Positions 17,770-29,429 of a stretch of DNA of 64,000 bases are shown here, piece after piece. Source of the stretch: Leptoclinus maculatus. Lineage: Eukaryota; Chordata; Actinopteri; Perciformes; Stichaeidae. Where the stretch lies: positions 25,404,343 through 25,468,342 of the forward strand of contig JAVDOI010000009.1 of NCBI GenBank assembly GCA_032191485.1, written 5' to 3'. Every line of letters starts with the position of its first letter. Positions within the stretch are counted from its first letter, which is position 1. The position numbers and the translations under genes were made by a program. The notes below the pieces were generated by a model. The model saw only the letters and a program-made list of their open reading frames with translations. It did no database searches and was not told the DNA's origin.

Positions 17770-20500
17770 CAATTTTTGCAGATGATATTTAAGGATTCTG
17801 TTCCATTGTTTTTAAATTTAATAAAAGTCATATAAAGTCAGTGGTGCTTATATCTTATATCTTACTTTACTTAAGTAAAAGTATCAGTACTACGGTGTAA
17901 ATAAATACTCTGCTACAAAGTCCTGCTTTGGAAATCGTACTCAAGTAAACGTACAAAGGTATTAATATCAAAACATTATTAAAGTACTGCAAGTAAAAGT
18001 ACTAGTATTAGTTATGCAGATTGTCTCATTTCAGAATACATGACTGGATGATGATCATTGATGCATTATGTTTATTTAATGGTTCAGCTGGTTACGGTGG
18101 AGCTCCTTAATAATCTATAATAATATATCGTGTTTTAGTTTACTGGATCTGTAAAGTAACTACAGCTTGTCGGACGATAGTAGTGGAGTAAAAAGTAAGT
18201 ACATGACTTCCCTCTGAGATATAGTGGAGTAGAAGTATAAAATATAAAAAAAAACAATGGAAGTACCTCAAAGTCAAAGTTGTACTTCAGTAAATGTACT
18301 TAGTTACTTTCACCTCTGATTGCAGGTAAACGCTGCATCTCAAATTCAGTCTTATTTCATAAATCTTCCAAAGTAGTTTTTCTTGTTAAAAATACAAATA
18401 CATATAAAATATATTAGAAAACAGATGAACTCACAAAGTTATTAGTTGATTAATTATTTTCAGAGGTGGAAAGTGTGTTGACTGAAGTACTTTACCTGAG
18501 TATTTCCATTTCATGATACTTTATACTTCTACTTCATGTCAGAGGCAAATATTGTACTTTCTTTCCTCTACATTTACTTGATAGATTATGTATCATTATA
18601 GTTTAAACTAAATAAAATCAGCTCCACATTTAACAGCTGCTACACTAAATAGATGAACACATGAACACAATAATTATAATCCAGAGATAAAACCGTCACA
18701 TTATTCATTAAATGACAATTTGATGCAGATATACTTCTACTTTTGTTTAACACACAGAACCTAACTTTCTTAAAGTCATGACGTGTATTAGTGATTCATT
18801 CATATATAGTATAATAGTCTATAAGTAAAATATATATATATATATATAAATAAATGTTTATATATATATTTATATAAAGAAGTGATGTCACACAGTACGT
18901 TTAAATCATATCATGAGTCATGACGACATGTATAACCTCATTTAACACTATTTAGATTTATCTCAGAATCACTCGGCTCTACATTTAAGTCTTTTTCCCC
19001 AAAATAATCAGAAACAAAGATGAACGAGACAAACGTTTGTTTTTAGTTTTTTTTAACAGTCTGCGAAAAACACTTCTGCTTTATTTAGAAACCTGATTGC
19101 ATCGTCTCTGAACAGGACAACGGAGAGCGATCACTGGAAGGCACTGTTGAACATTTCTGCTCGTCGGTAGCGAGTTTCACTCTGACTCCACACAGCAGGA
19201 GGTGATGTTTGTTTAAATCAGGAGCTCGTCCAACAGGCAACTAAACAGGAGAACAGTGAGCGATCAAATGAAATGCTGCTACTCGTGTCAACAGGCTGGA
19301 AGCCTTTTGTCCCAGTGAACCCACATGTTCACATTTAATGTCGAAAAATTAATGAAACGGTGAATCGAGAATCATGACAACATTTTCAGCATCTCACGGA
19401 CTTCCTCAGGGACACTTTACTAACAGCTGTTTACCGTTACAACCTTCCTTTATGTCCCATAACAACATGAAACCTTCTCTCTCTCTCTTCCAGGAGAAAT
19501 AAACCGGTAGGAAACCTCATGTTTATCTTCAAAGATGGCCGACAATGACTGTATTGCTAAGTAGTGTGTGGTTCTTCTATGCAAGTTAAGACAAGCGGTT
19601 TCATTCATTCACAGGCCGAGAGGTGAGTCAGTCACCGCTGTTTGAATCTAACTCTTAATTTGAAGATTTATGCTGAATTCAGAAGGATTGTTTTGGATGT
19701 GAAGTCTAAATAAAGACGAGAGATGTTCCTCCTGTTCGTACTGAACGTGATGAGATTCATTCAGTTCACGGTCTCAATCTCCAGTATTTTACTTAAGTCG
19801 ACGTCTTTGGAGCTGAAGACGATCAGATCTCTGCAAAACTGAAACGCTCGATGACTCAAGGAAGAGACAAAGAGACAGAGAGTTTAATTCACTGAAGGTT
19901 TAAATAAAGACGGTCTACGTTGGAACGGCTCGGTTCCAATCCAGACTTTTAGTGATTTTGACTTCCTTTCTTCTGAAACAGAACTTTGGATGTTCTAATT
20001 TCACTTTGGCTCTCTATGGAGTCTACGAGTCCTGTGAGACCCCGATGAGGAGACCAGTACAGGAGGATCGACACTGGACCAAAAATAAACTGCTTTTTCT
20101 ACAAAACACAGTAAAAGATGCAAACCTCAAAACGAAGTCTGTTTGTCAAAATGCGTCTGAACTTCTCTTTCTGATGCATCCAACTATTCTTTTTCTTAAA
20201 TACACAATCCGACAACCACCACCAACACTTCTTCTAAAAAAAACAAAAAACAACGATTGGAGGTGAGAAAATAGGCAGAATTTGAACTCTAATTTAAGAA
20301 GTATTTTTAAATACTTCACACAGCGACTTCTGTGCGATCAACCGAATGAAACACCTTCGAGGAGAGTCTGTCGTTATCCTCGGTGACACGAGTCATCGTA
20401 TCAGGACACGGAAAACACGGAGTTCTTGGAGAGCAACCGGAGAGGCGGTGTGATCAGGAGGGAGATATGACGGCAGGCTTTTTATCCCGCATCTGAAAAC
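17770..20500. other. Intergenic, dispersed repeats
   Basis: No gene-like frame. The interval 17836-18320 and 18466-18560 holds pieces of the AGTAAAAGTAC / TACTTCTACTTC / CATCTCAGAGG dispersed repeat. A short TA microsatellite is at about 18830-18850. The rest (about 18.6-20.5 kb) looks unique; part of it may belong to the c6orf120 3'UTR. Confidence 0.5.
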
Positions 20501-20502
20501 AG

Positions 20503-20536
20503 GTGATAACACGTCTGCCTTCAGACGTGTTATCAC
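20503..20536. repeat. Perfect 15-bp hairpin, 4-nt loop
   Basis: The arms GTGATAACACGTCTG (20503-20517) and CAGACGTGTTATCAC (20522-20536) are exact inverted complements around CCTT. On the minus strand this lies about 570 nt beyond the c6orf120 stop codon, so it could be in that 3'UTR. Confidence 0.85.
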
Positions 20537-21102
20537 TCGAAGCATCACCGGGAGTTAACCAGGACTGCGGGTTCTGTCAGTAGAGGTTCCTTCACGACCA
20601 GTATGGAGAGGAGGAGCGTATAAAAGTAACCAATAACTCTTACAGACTGCATGTGTGTTTTGTATTAAAGATTTAAACTCTTGCCCTTTTGGTTGAACTG
20701 CAGTTCGATTAAGAAAAACCACAAAAGGCCCAAATCAAGGACCATGAATTATCATGAGCCTGTGTTTCAGCTTAACACGCTTTAAATCTGTCTGGTTGTA
20801 CGAGACGACACCAAAAGTAAAATCTGCTGCATCCCACAGGCTCGTGTTCATTTGCTCATCACCAAACATACGGTCAGGCTTCACCGGTGAACTCAGCAAA
20901 TAATCCACCCACAAGTTTTAAGACTGATTTCATCCGTTACGCAGTTTGATCACAAGAAAAGAAAAGAATTTGTTAAAGTTTTTTGTGCCACATTTTCTCA
21001 TCTCTACAGAATGAAAGACAATCATCTTCTCCAATCGTATCAATGCTGACTGAGCAAAGAATCTCCTCCTCGTGTCACAGCAGCAATGCAGGAAACCATT
21101 TT

Positions 21103-21660
21103 TCAAAACAAAATCTCGAGTACAATCTTCAACAGTCCGATTAGAATTGTCCAAAAGATCGACTCCTCTTCCTGAAAGTCCTCCTCCGATGCCTGAGGGG
21201 ATTTCTTTTTCTTGTGTCCGTCTTCTGACGTGTAGCCCTCGTCGAACAGCTCCTGGGACACCGTCGGATCGTAGAACACCCGCATTTCAAACTCGCTCTC
21301 CTTGTGGGACGGGTGGCCGTAGATGCCGATGCCCACGGGCCTGGCGAAGTCCCCCGGCACCACCACCACGTCGTGGCCGCAGGTGACCGACTGCAGCTTG
21401 TAGGTGTCGAAGCTCGGCCGCAGGGTTTTGTCCGACACGTAGAGGTCCGCGTCGCCCTTGAGACTGTGCATGTGCAGGATGATTCTGCCGTCGTGGTTGA
21501 GGCGCAGGTAGCTGTAGTTTCCGGCCCCGATGTGGCCCTGGACCACATGGAGCAGCGTCCACTCTTCGGGGACGTCGTCGTCGTCCTCGGAGGGGCCCAG
21601 GAAGCCTCTGGCCTGGGACAGCAGGAGGAAGACGACCAGAGCGCTGCAGCTCCGCATCAT
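21103..21660 (-). CDS. c6orf120: UPF0669 protein C6orf120 homologue
   Basis: Small secretory-pathway protein; the human protein is N-glycosylated and reported to affect T-cell apoptosis, with no defined biochemical activity. 185 residues in a single coding exon, as in mammals. Residues 1-20 form a signal peptide (MMRSCSALVVFLLLSQARGF), followed by an acidic stretch. The conserved core begins EEWTLLHVVQGHIGAGNYSY, with the N-glycosylation site N48-Y-S. It continues LKGDADLYVSDKTLRPSFD and PVGIGIYGHPSHKESEFEMR. The C-terminus is a hydrophobic segment (about 168-185, IFWTILIGLLKIVLEILF), a possible membrane anchor. Two adjacent ATGs (21660 and 21657) could start translation. A CAG near 21711 is a plausible 5'UTR acceptor. 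Confidence 0.93.
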   Translation of the reverse strand: MMRSCSALVVFLLLSQARGFLGPSEDDDDVPEEWTLLHVVQGHIGAGNYSYLRLNHDGRIILHMHSLKGDADLYVSDKTLRPSFDTYKLQSVTCGHDVVVVPGDFARPVGIGIYGHPSHKESEFEMRVFYDPTVSQELFDEGYTSEDGHKKKKSPQASEEDFQEEESIFWTILIGLLKIVLEILF

Positions 21661-21829
21661 GATGAAGGCATCGGTCAGTCAGTCAGCGCCTGGACGACAC
21701 CAGACAGCCTGACAACAGGACGAGAGGTGATAACATCTTTTAGAACATTAAATATATAGAGAACGGTGATTTATGATAGTTTCCTACAGCCCAAGATGAC
21801 GTTTTTCAACCAACTGGCCAAAACCAAAA

Positions 21830-22500
21830 GATGTGCAGATGTGGAATGTAACCAAGTACCTTTACTGAAGTACTGTACTGAATTACAAATTCAAGCTACT
21901 TTACTGGACTATTTCCTTTTCATTTAACTTTATACTTCTACTTCCACCACATCTCAGAGGTAAATATTTACAGCTTTAGTTACTTTTTTTCATCTCCTTC
22001 CTGTCCAGTTTACACCTCGTATCTCCAGATGTGTTGATTTTAACTGTTTGTGATAAACTGAAGGATGAAATGTTCCTTTATGTGTTGATAAAATCCTCCT
22101 TCACATTAATAAGCTCTTGGATGAGCTGGGCGATGCATCGTCACAAAGCTGAAAACTGTTTGTTCTTTCTAGAGATACGAGGTTCTCACAGGACAGAAAC
22201 ATTTGATGATCTTATAGATTATGATGCTTTGGTGAAGATTAAACTAGACAACAGTATATAAGGGAGTTAAAATACAACATACACAATACAGCAGTGATAT
22301 TAATCCAGAAACATCATAAACAATAGTAAAACATTGATTGGGAACATTTTACTGCACTATGAATACTTTGGTACTTTGAGCACATTGTGCTGATAACGTT
22401 ACATACTTTTATGCTGGTCTTTTGCTTGTAGTGGAGTATTGTCCCAGAGTGGTATTAGTACTTGTGTTAGTACTGCTGTGAAGTAAAACATTATTACTTT
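21830..22500. repeat. Dispersed AGTAC/CATCTCAGAGG repeat pieces
   Basis: Segments at about 21836-21965 and 22365-22490 contain the motif set shared with 17.8-18.5, 16.9, 32.6 and 47.7 kb (GTACCTTTACTGAAGTACT, TATACTTCTACTTC, CACATCTCAGAGG). No open frame or clear ends. It resembles a very common short fish interspersed repeat. Confidence 0.6.
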
Positions 22501-22654
22501 GAGCTGCTAACTGTCCGTCCTGTAAGGACAGTCTAAAAGAAAACACAGAGTCTCAGCAGAGCTAAAAATAAACGTCTCTCTCCCTCTGTGACCTTTGATA
22601 CCAACGAGAAAAAAACAACATTTAATGGTTAACTTTAACAGTTATTAACGTGTT

Positions 22655-23100
22655 TCACTAACCTAAATATATATATATATATATATATATATTTCACTAA
22701 CGTGACATTCACTTTAATATTCAGCCTTATGACTTTAGAACCAGACACGTGTGAGAAGTTTAATTTATTATTATTATATATTTATATAGTTTAATATTAT
22801 TTATTTATAGTTTAATACTATTTATTTATTATTATTATTTATTTACAGTTTATTATTATTTATTTATTATTATTTATTTATATAGTTTAATAATATTTAT
22901 TTATTATATAATTTAATATTACTGCAACGTTAGTTTCTGATTTTCAATTGAAATTAAGTGTCGATCACGTGACATTAGAGTTTAATGCTAACCTGCTAAC
23001 ACGACACCTGTAACGTTACATTATATTATAATATTATATTATAAAACCCTTCTATAACTGAATATGTGGTATTATATATACATATATATATATATATATA
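22655..23100. repeat. AT-rich simple sequence
   Basis: TA microsatellites at about 22668-22692 and 23080-23100 enclose TTATTTAT-type low-complexity sequence (22760-22920). Nothing coding is visible. Confidence 0.75.
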
Positions 23101-23199
23101 AATCAGCTTAGCAGGAATAAGACTAGCCTGAGCTAAATTCAATCTACTTAATTTATTTAGCTTAATTTAACTAGCTTAGCTTCTTATCACAGTTCAGCT

Positions 23200-23252
23200 A
23201 GCTAGTTAGCAACATTAGCTGCTATCAACGCAGCTAATGTTGCTAACTAGCT
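23200..23252. repeat. Perfect 23-bp inverted repeat, 7-nt loop
   Basis: The left arm 23200-23222 and right arm 23230-23252 are exact inverted complements built from GCTAGTTAGCAACATTAGC. The loop is TATCAAC. Flanking TTAGC/GCTAGC words suggest it belongs to a palindrome-rich promoter-proximal repeat seen also at 15.9 kb. Confidence 0.88.
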
Positions 23253-23497
23253 TGTTCACGGTGTCGAGCTATAAATCCGTTCAAGTTTCCAGAAGAGAGA
23301 GGCAGCCGAATGACTTAAAACTCGATTGAATAAGTCACGGATATATTATCGAACACGTATTGTTGATCAATAACAACACACCGCTCCATTCTACTCACAT
23401 TAGCTGTCATTTCCTAACTAGCATCTTCGTCCAAACACACAGCAAACCTGCTGGAAACTATAAGTTCACTTCTTCACTTCCTTTTCCTTTGACTCAC

Positions 23498-23560
23498 CCA
23501 CAGCCGAGAGTCGCTCAGCGGCGTCACCTACTGGTGGGACGTTGTAACTGCACCCATCAG
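23498..23560 (-). other. c6orf120: Candidate non-coding first exon of c6orf120
   Basis: On the minus strand a CpG-containing stretch ends in GCTGTGG followed by a strong GTGAGTC donor (exon end 23498). It lies about 1.8 kb upstream of the c6orf120 coding exon, which has a plausible acceptor near 21711. Position and splice consensus are the only support. Confidence 0.35.
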
Positions 23561-23737
23561 GTACACGTGTTCTTCAGTGTCTCCATGTAAAGTTACCCGG
23601 TACTTCTACTCCGCGACATTTTATTTCAATACTTAAATTACTTTGCAGATTCAGATTATTGATGAAAAAATATTATTAACAGTCAAACTTTGATGTAAAA
23701 TACAAAATCATAAATTATCATTAAGATAAAATAAAAT

Positions 23738-24208
23738 AATCCTTTATTAGTCTCGCAGTGGGGAAATGTACAGGATTACAGCAGCATATCAGAATCAGAA
23801 TCAGCTTTATTGGCCATGCATGCGTACATGGAATTTGACTCCGGTTACACATTACTCTCATCATACATACACACATAAAATATATACAATAAACAAGAGA
23901 AATATAAAAAACAAAGACATTAAAGACAACAAAGTAGAACAGAGAAACTAAGCATAAACATTTAACATGTAAGTACTATGTACAATTAAATATATATAAA
24001 GAACAACAACAATGACAATGGATTCGGGATATTAGTGCAGAAGGTAGTAATAGTGGAAATAGTGCAAATGAAGATGCAATATGTCTGATTACTCGTTCAT
24101 CAGAGTGACGGCCAGTGGAAAGAAGCTGTTCCTGTGTCTGGTGGTTTTGGCGTACAGAGCTCTGTAGCGTCCTCCAGAGGGGAGGAGGTGGAACAGGTCG
24201 TGTCCAGG
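23738..24208. mobile_element. LINE 3'-end-like dispersed repeat, split by hAT
   Basis: CCTTTATTAGTCTCGCAGTG and CAGCTTTATTGGCCATGCAT resemble fish LINE 3'-terminal sequence. Part matches 16.54-16.62 kb. The segment ending AGGTCGTGTCCAGG is interrupted by the hAT at 24217 and resumes at 25387 (GGTCTGCACTCATCTTACC). There is no coding capacity. Confidence 0.55.
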
Positions 24209-24216
24209 GTGTGAAG

Positions 24217-25378
24217 CAGGGGTCTTCAATTAAATTTCCAAAAGGTCCAGATTGAGAAAATCTCCTCGGGCAAAGGTCCGAAACATTACAATAATATCTA
24301 ACTCGCGCTATTTAGTGCCATATATATATATATATATTCAAGAAGCCTAGTAGTAGTAACAACGTCTCTGTGTAGTCAACAACTGTCAAATCAAATAAAG
24401 AAAGTACACATCAATTATATTTTAATATAAGTATTATTGTTATTTTTCAAATGTAACTGAATGGATTATAAATAATACATAGAAATACATCAATAAATGT
24501 TCTTCTCATTTCAAGTAAAATAAGAGCTGGATTAAAGAATAACTGACATAACAGAAAGCTTTTCAGAAATGTGCATCTTAAAATGAAGTAATTCATTTTA
24601 AAAATGTATTTCACTGAGTTGTCCTGCAGCTTTAAATTCAGTTCATTCAGGTGTGAAGTGATGTCAATCAAAAAAGCCACAATATTATATTTTTGTCATC
24701 TAAAAAGAGAAATCAGTGTGCATGGACTTTATCTGTGGTTATTAAACGACTTGTTTCAGCTCTATTCTCTCTGTTTACATCATTGTTGAACAGTGAATTC
24801 ATGTGTTATGATTCTGATCATATTGGGCTCTTAGGTTTATTTTCTGTGTCTTCATTTCATACTCAAACGAGTTGTGCTTTGCCTCGTAGTCCGCTTCATT
24901 TGCCGCTTTTATCCACAGTTACGGTTTCTGAACATATGAGACATGCTGGTTTTAACTGCCTGTGGGAAGAATTAACATATAAGATTCTGTTCATTCTTGC
25001 TTATAAATTCTATTCTCTCTGAACACGTTTCTCTTTTTGGAGAACGTCATGTGAGATAACTTCTATGATTAGCGCAATATACCTGCTCTTCTTTCTATTT
25101 CCTCGTCTCTCCCCCGTGTGTCATGGTGTATGTAAATCTCACTAGAATCAGGAAACTTGAATGCCCATATTTGATTGGCTGAGCTGCATCACGTGATGTG
25201 ATTCACAACGCATTGGTCGGTGTGTTTCCTGCACCGCTGAACAAGTGCCGTAACGGCTGAATAAACAGCGCCGGTTAAAGTATAAACTCACTGTCTGATA
25301 TGAATAATTCTGAATTATCTATCGGTTATAGGTCCTGGGTCCGGATCCGGACCGCGGTCCGCCTATTGGCGACCCCTG
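24217..25378. mobile_element. hAT-type element with 8-bp target duplication
   Basis: The 1162-bp element begins CAGGGGTC and ends GACCCCTG, short inverted termini typical of hAT elements. It is flanked by exact 8-bp direct repeats, GTGTGAAG at 24209-24216 and 25379-25386. The inside has only degenerate frames, so it is non-autonomous or decayed. A piece near 25.13-25.22 kb (GCATCACGTGATGTGATTCA) is shared with 28.87-28.92 kb, so a related element lies downstream of gene A. Confidence 0.88.
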
Positions 25379-25894
25379 GTGTGAAGGGTCTGCACTCATC
25401 TTACCAGCCCGTTTCCTGACTCTGGAGGTCTCCGGTTCAGTTGCGAGCAGGAACATTCATTTCATTGTTATCTCCATTTCACTGTCATTAACTCACAGCT
25501 CTCTACAATATCGTATCAGATATAAAGGCCATAACTCAGTGGGAGAGTCTGAAATGCACCATTCATCATTGCACAATGCACACTGACTACGTACTAAGAT
25601 TGAGGTATATGCTCAAAAGATCATGGCTCTCATTATCAGAGAGATAAATCCAACTTATTCCACTTATTCGGCTAACTTGAATATTGTTGCTTCATTTACA
25701 TGTTTGCCTCTTTGCACGAGACTGTTTTCAAGTACCCTGTATGTATTGGGAAACACTTGGCATTTGTCTCATCTTTTCAATGCTGATAAATATCAAATAT
25801 TATGATCAAAAACAGCTAAAGTGATATCATAGGGGAGAGAAATGTGTCATGACTTCTGAGGTGAATGCATTATAAATAGATCACTACTACGACA

Positions 25895-26720
25895 GCTGCA
25901 GGGAAGCAGCCAGTGCAGCACCACGAAGAGTCTTCATGTAGTCCAACATGAAATGAACACATTTGTATTTTTCTTGTACCGATGCAAGACTTAGTATCGT
26001 CACTGATACTTTGAGGATGGATCGACACATCCCTGACATCCATCTTCTTTTTGGAACGTTTTTCATATTTAAAACCACAGTGTGTGTGAGACGAGTGTGT
26101 GTGTTAGGACATTTAAAGATTTAAAGGCGTCAACATTAGGATGAGAAGGAAAAAGCAACACAGTAGTGAGAGCGAAACCAAACAATGTTACCAAGCATCC
26201 AGCGCCAACGTTCCACCAGTTTGTGATACTCTGTGATACACAGAGGTGATTTTCATTTTGTTTCAAATTAGAACTAAAAAGTAAGTGTGCTGTAAATGAC
26301 AACCCTCATTTGTTTGGATCTTCTGGTGAAACAGTTCAACGTGTCTCATAGATAACACCTTTTTATTATCGTCTTCTCTCTTTTGAATGTTTTTGCATGA
26401 GTGAATTTGCATGCTTTTACATTTAGGCGTGGAGCCATGCTGCAGGTGTTGCTAATCTCCCAAATTCAAACTGCAACTTATCCAACATCACTTTATCTCA
26501 TGACAGAGCTCAGCCTCACAATACATACTAGGCTTCTTAATGTAGTGGTGCACTGCTGATCCTACACTGAAAGGGTTAACATGAACACAGTAAAGGGTCC
26601 TAATAGTGTCTTTATTATCACCTGTCAGTAAAACACAATACAGTTCAACAGAACCACAAACTTCATCCTCCAGAATGATGGTAGAGTTGAATGAACCGCT
26701 CTCTGAACACTTCATCACCT
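25895..26720 (+). repeat. Deaminase-gene 3'-flank remnant upstream of gene A
   Basis: From GCTGCAGGGAAGCAGCCAG (about 25896) and especially 26195-26720 this matches the 3' flank of gene D (50.63-50.93 kb) and the 36.2-36.9 kb block. It includes GCCAACGTTCCACCAG, GGTGATTTTCATTTTGTTTC and CAGTTCAACGTGTCTCATAG. It therefore marks the end of a lost upstream deaminase gene copy. An unrelated insertion occupies about 25.93-26.19 kb. Confidence 0.75.
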
Positions 26721-26771
26721 CATACGGTCATGTCACCACTTTGAGGGTGTGGCGATGGTCTCACGCTCCTC

Positions 26772-26969
26772 TATAAGAATGTTCCTTCCTTCTGACTGTT
26801 TTCACTGCAGCAACACGTTGACACCTGAAGAAGAAGAAGAAGAAGAAGAAGAAGAAGAAGAAGAAGAAGAAGAAGAAGAAGAAGAAGAAGAAGAAGAAGA
26901 AGAAGAAGAAGAAGAAGAAGAAGAAGAAGACTTCAGAGGCTCCATTGAACATCTCTCTCCATCAGACAG
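26772..26969 (+). promoter_or_regulatory. TATA promoter and non-coding exon 1 of gene A
   Basis: TATAAG at 26772-26777 precedes a non-coding exon of roughly 26800-26969 that ends CAGACAG followed by GTACAAG. The exon is dominated by a GAA repeat. The coding exon begins right at the next acceptor (ATG at 27225). The block from about 26490 to 26996 is duplicated at 36.67-37.12 kb. Confidence 0.6.
26827..26930 (+). repeat. GAA repeat in 5'UTR exon of gene A
   Basis: About 34 pure GAA units on the transcribed (sense) strand. The duplicated exon at 37004-37044 has only about 13 units, so the tract has changed length since duplication. The long acidic frame it creates starts upstream of the TATA box and is not considered translated. 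Confidence 0.9.
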
Positions 26970-27224
26970 GTACAAGTTTAAATGTGCATATTGTAGCATA
27001 AATAATGGGAAAAACCATATGATAATATTAATTCTAACATTGTTAAAACCACCGTGTATCTATGTACATTCATGTGGAGGTGGGCGGTACAAAAGGTATA
27101 GAAAGTACACCGGTATAAGTTTGTATTGTATTTGTTGACCTCGTCATGTCGGTTAAGTTCTAGTCTTTTTCATCCAGGTAATGAAAATATTGCACTCTAT
27201 GATTAAACTTAAAATTGTGTCCAG

Positions 27225-28489
27225 ATGGCTGGACTGTGGTGGATGACTGTGATGCTGGTGTTCTTCCTGTCTGTTGGAACTTTGGATGCTGTGGACCAGA
27301 GCAAGCTTGCGAAACTCATACAAGACGTCAAGAATAAGTGAGTCAACATCCCGACTGCTCGTTGTCTTTTGATTTGAACGCATGTTCAATCAAGGTCAGC
27401 AGTTAGCTTGGCAGAAGCAAAGGAGAGTCTGTGATCTTAGATATTAAATGTTAACATCTTTAAATTCTGAAGTAGACTGAGAGAAAGCAGCCCCTCCTCT
27501 CTCTACCAGCGTTAATGTAGCAGTGAATCAGCAGAGGGAGGAGGAGGAGGAGGAGGAAGGGCTGACACTGTTCTTCAATCTTTATAAACTTCACTCTGGA
27601 ATATCATTTATTGACATTTTAGATTTGATTCCAGTGAGATATTAACACGTTTATATCGTGAATCTGATGTTGTAAACATTACTGTTGCTGCTCTAGAAAC
27701 ATTTAGTTACATTTAAAATATAAATAACTTCTAATCCGGTTCTGAATTATTTTTTTAAATAATATATTAAGAAACAATAATTTAGTGATGAAAAAGACCC
27801 GATGAGAGTATCTATAAAGAACCGAACCCATCAGAATCGTAGTATTGATGAAATGCTAATGATACTCATCTCTAGTATCAGAAGAGTGAGAATACTTGTA
27901 ACATGTTGTGTTCTCCACTGACAGGTACACATTAGAAGGTATATTCAGTCTGGCTCTAAGCATCAAGAGCGAGGACCCAGAAAACCTCGAAGAGCAACTC
28001 TTCACAGAGAACCCCGCAGAACAGGTGAAAGAGCAGCTTTCAAAAGGTGCTGTGTACAATAGCAAAAGACTTGCTGTAGCAAAGATTGACAAACCTGAAG
28101 ATGGCGCGTTGCGACTTTTGCAGAACTTAAAACTTGAAAGCAATGACGGTGACTTGCTGGTCATCTACTCTCACGCTTCCCCTTGTCCCACAACTTGTAC
28201 AGACGTTAAAAGTCCTGACAACATCATCAAGGAGATTAATTGTGTCATTAACCATGGACTGTGGAGTAAACACGTCTTTGTGTTTGAAAAGGTATTCAAG
28301 CCTAAAGCTAAATTTTATACTAATAAAAACAAAATACTGAAAAAGGCTCTTGAAGATCTTGGACAATCTAGAATCCCTCTTGCTAACATATTTCGCTGTT
28401 ACAAACCGCAAAATGTCAACAGTGATTTTCAGTGCACAAGCTGCTCCAGTGGTGGAGTTTCAATGACGTGTATTGATTACAACATATAA
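27225..28489 (+). CDS. Secreted deaminase-like protein lacking HAE (gene A)
   Basis: Two coding exons, 27225-27337 and 27925-28489, joined in phase 2, give 225 residues. ATG directly follows the acceptor, as in gene D. Residues 1-22 are a signal peptide (MAGLWWMTVMLVFFLSVGTL). The body aligns with gene D: IFSLALSI, then RLLQN, the SPC-x3-C zinc-type motif (P124, C125, C129), VFVFEKVFKPK and a C-terminal IFRC...C-x2-C...C cluster. The positions aligned with gene D's catalytic HAE read D97-G-A99, so both the zinc His and the proton-shuttling Glu are gone. The gene also lacks gene D's 12-residue exon and its W-x2-V-x3-C repeats. It is most likely a catalytically dead secreted paralogue, or one with a changed metal site. 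Family placement (SNAD-like) is inference. Confidence 0.8.
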
Positions 28490-28675
28490 CGTCTATAAGA
28501 GTGCTGCAGGAATGAGTCCTAAAACCCAGAAATAAGTTGCGCTTCCTGTTTCCTCGTGCTGAAGTTCTCTGTTTTCTGAATGTGTTTTTGGTTAGATGTC
28601 TGAAATATAGTCTGTGGTTAACATCAGCTTAAAAGATTCAGGAAAATATAATGTTTTCTGTGCTCATGTAGGACA

Positions 28676-29428
28676 GTGGTTCTCAGCTGGTCTGGCTGTG
28701 GGACCCACCATCATCCCTTAACGACAAGCCCCGGCCCATTCATCTCTTTAGGAGACCGTCTTATGATTTTACTTTCACAACCCAAACGTTAAACGTACTG
28801 CTCTGCAATGTCTTTCCTCGTCTCAGCCCCCTGTGTCACGGTGTGTGGTACTCGAGTCAGGAAACTTGTCAGAATGCCCATATTTGATTGGCTGAGCTGC
28901 ATCACGTGATGTGATTCACAACGCCGACTAAGCCTCTGCTGTTAAGTTTCATTTCACGATAGTCACGTGCTCGCCCACTGACCAATCGCTGCACTAATGG
29001 TGACGTAGTTGTGGGCCGGCTAGTATGGGGATAGCGAGCTCTGACACGTCAAAGAATACGCCCAACATGTCAAACTAAAGATCTGATTGGTTGAACACTA
29101 TGACAATCAACAATATCGTCCCCATTCATTTAAACGGGACATAGATTCACTTGTGAGTCTGCAGGCCTCAGGCCTCTCTTCTACCTAGAGACACAGAGGT
29201 GAAATCTGATTGGATAAAAGCTCTACTTAAAACAAGCTGCACTGGAAGCAGAGCAACTGAGGAAGTAGCTGTGCAATGAGAAAATAAGATAATGGGAACA
29301 ATATTTTTATAAATTATAATACATGTAGTGTATTTAAGAAAAATTATTAAATTATAAAATAGCTGTAACTTTGTGATTCTGTTTAGGCCAGCAGAGAAGG
29401 CTTTGCAGGCCCTGACGGCCCACCACTG
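28676..29428. mobile_element. hAT-like insertion downstream of gene A
   Basis: The start CAGTGGTTCTCAGC and the end CCCACCACTG look like hAT termini. The interior shares a stretch (TTTGATTGGCTGAGCTGCAT and onward) with the hAT at 24217-25378. I could not find a matching 8-bp target duplication, so the borders are tentative. No coding frame. Confidence 0.5.
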
Positions 29429-29429
29429 C

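Noticed and set aside
21141..21759. Overlapping frames on both strands of c6orf120
   Set aside because: Shadows of the c6orf120 coding exon; no family similarity.
26488..26718. 76-codon minus frame repeated identically at 36665-36895 and inverted at 34815-35063
   Set aside because: Identity is explained by recent DNA duplication of the whole flank. No start context or splice partner was found, and neighbouring non-coding bases are equally alike.
26749..27138. 129-codon frame with a long poly-Glu run
   Set aside because: It starts upstream of the TATA box and crosses a clear splice donor; the acidic run is just the GAA repeat of a non-coding exon.
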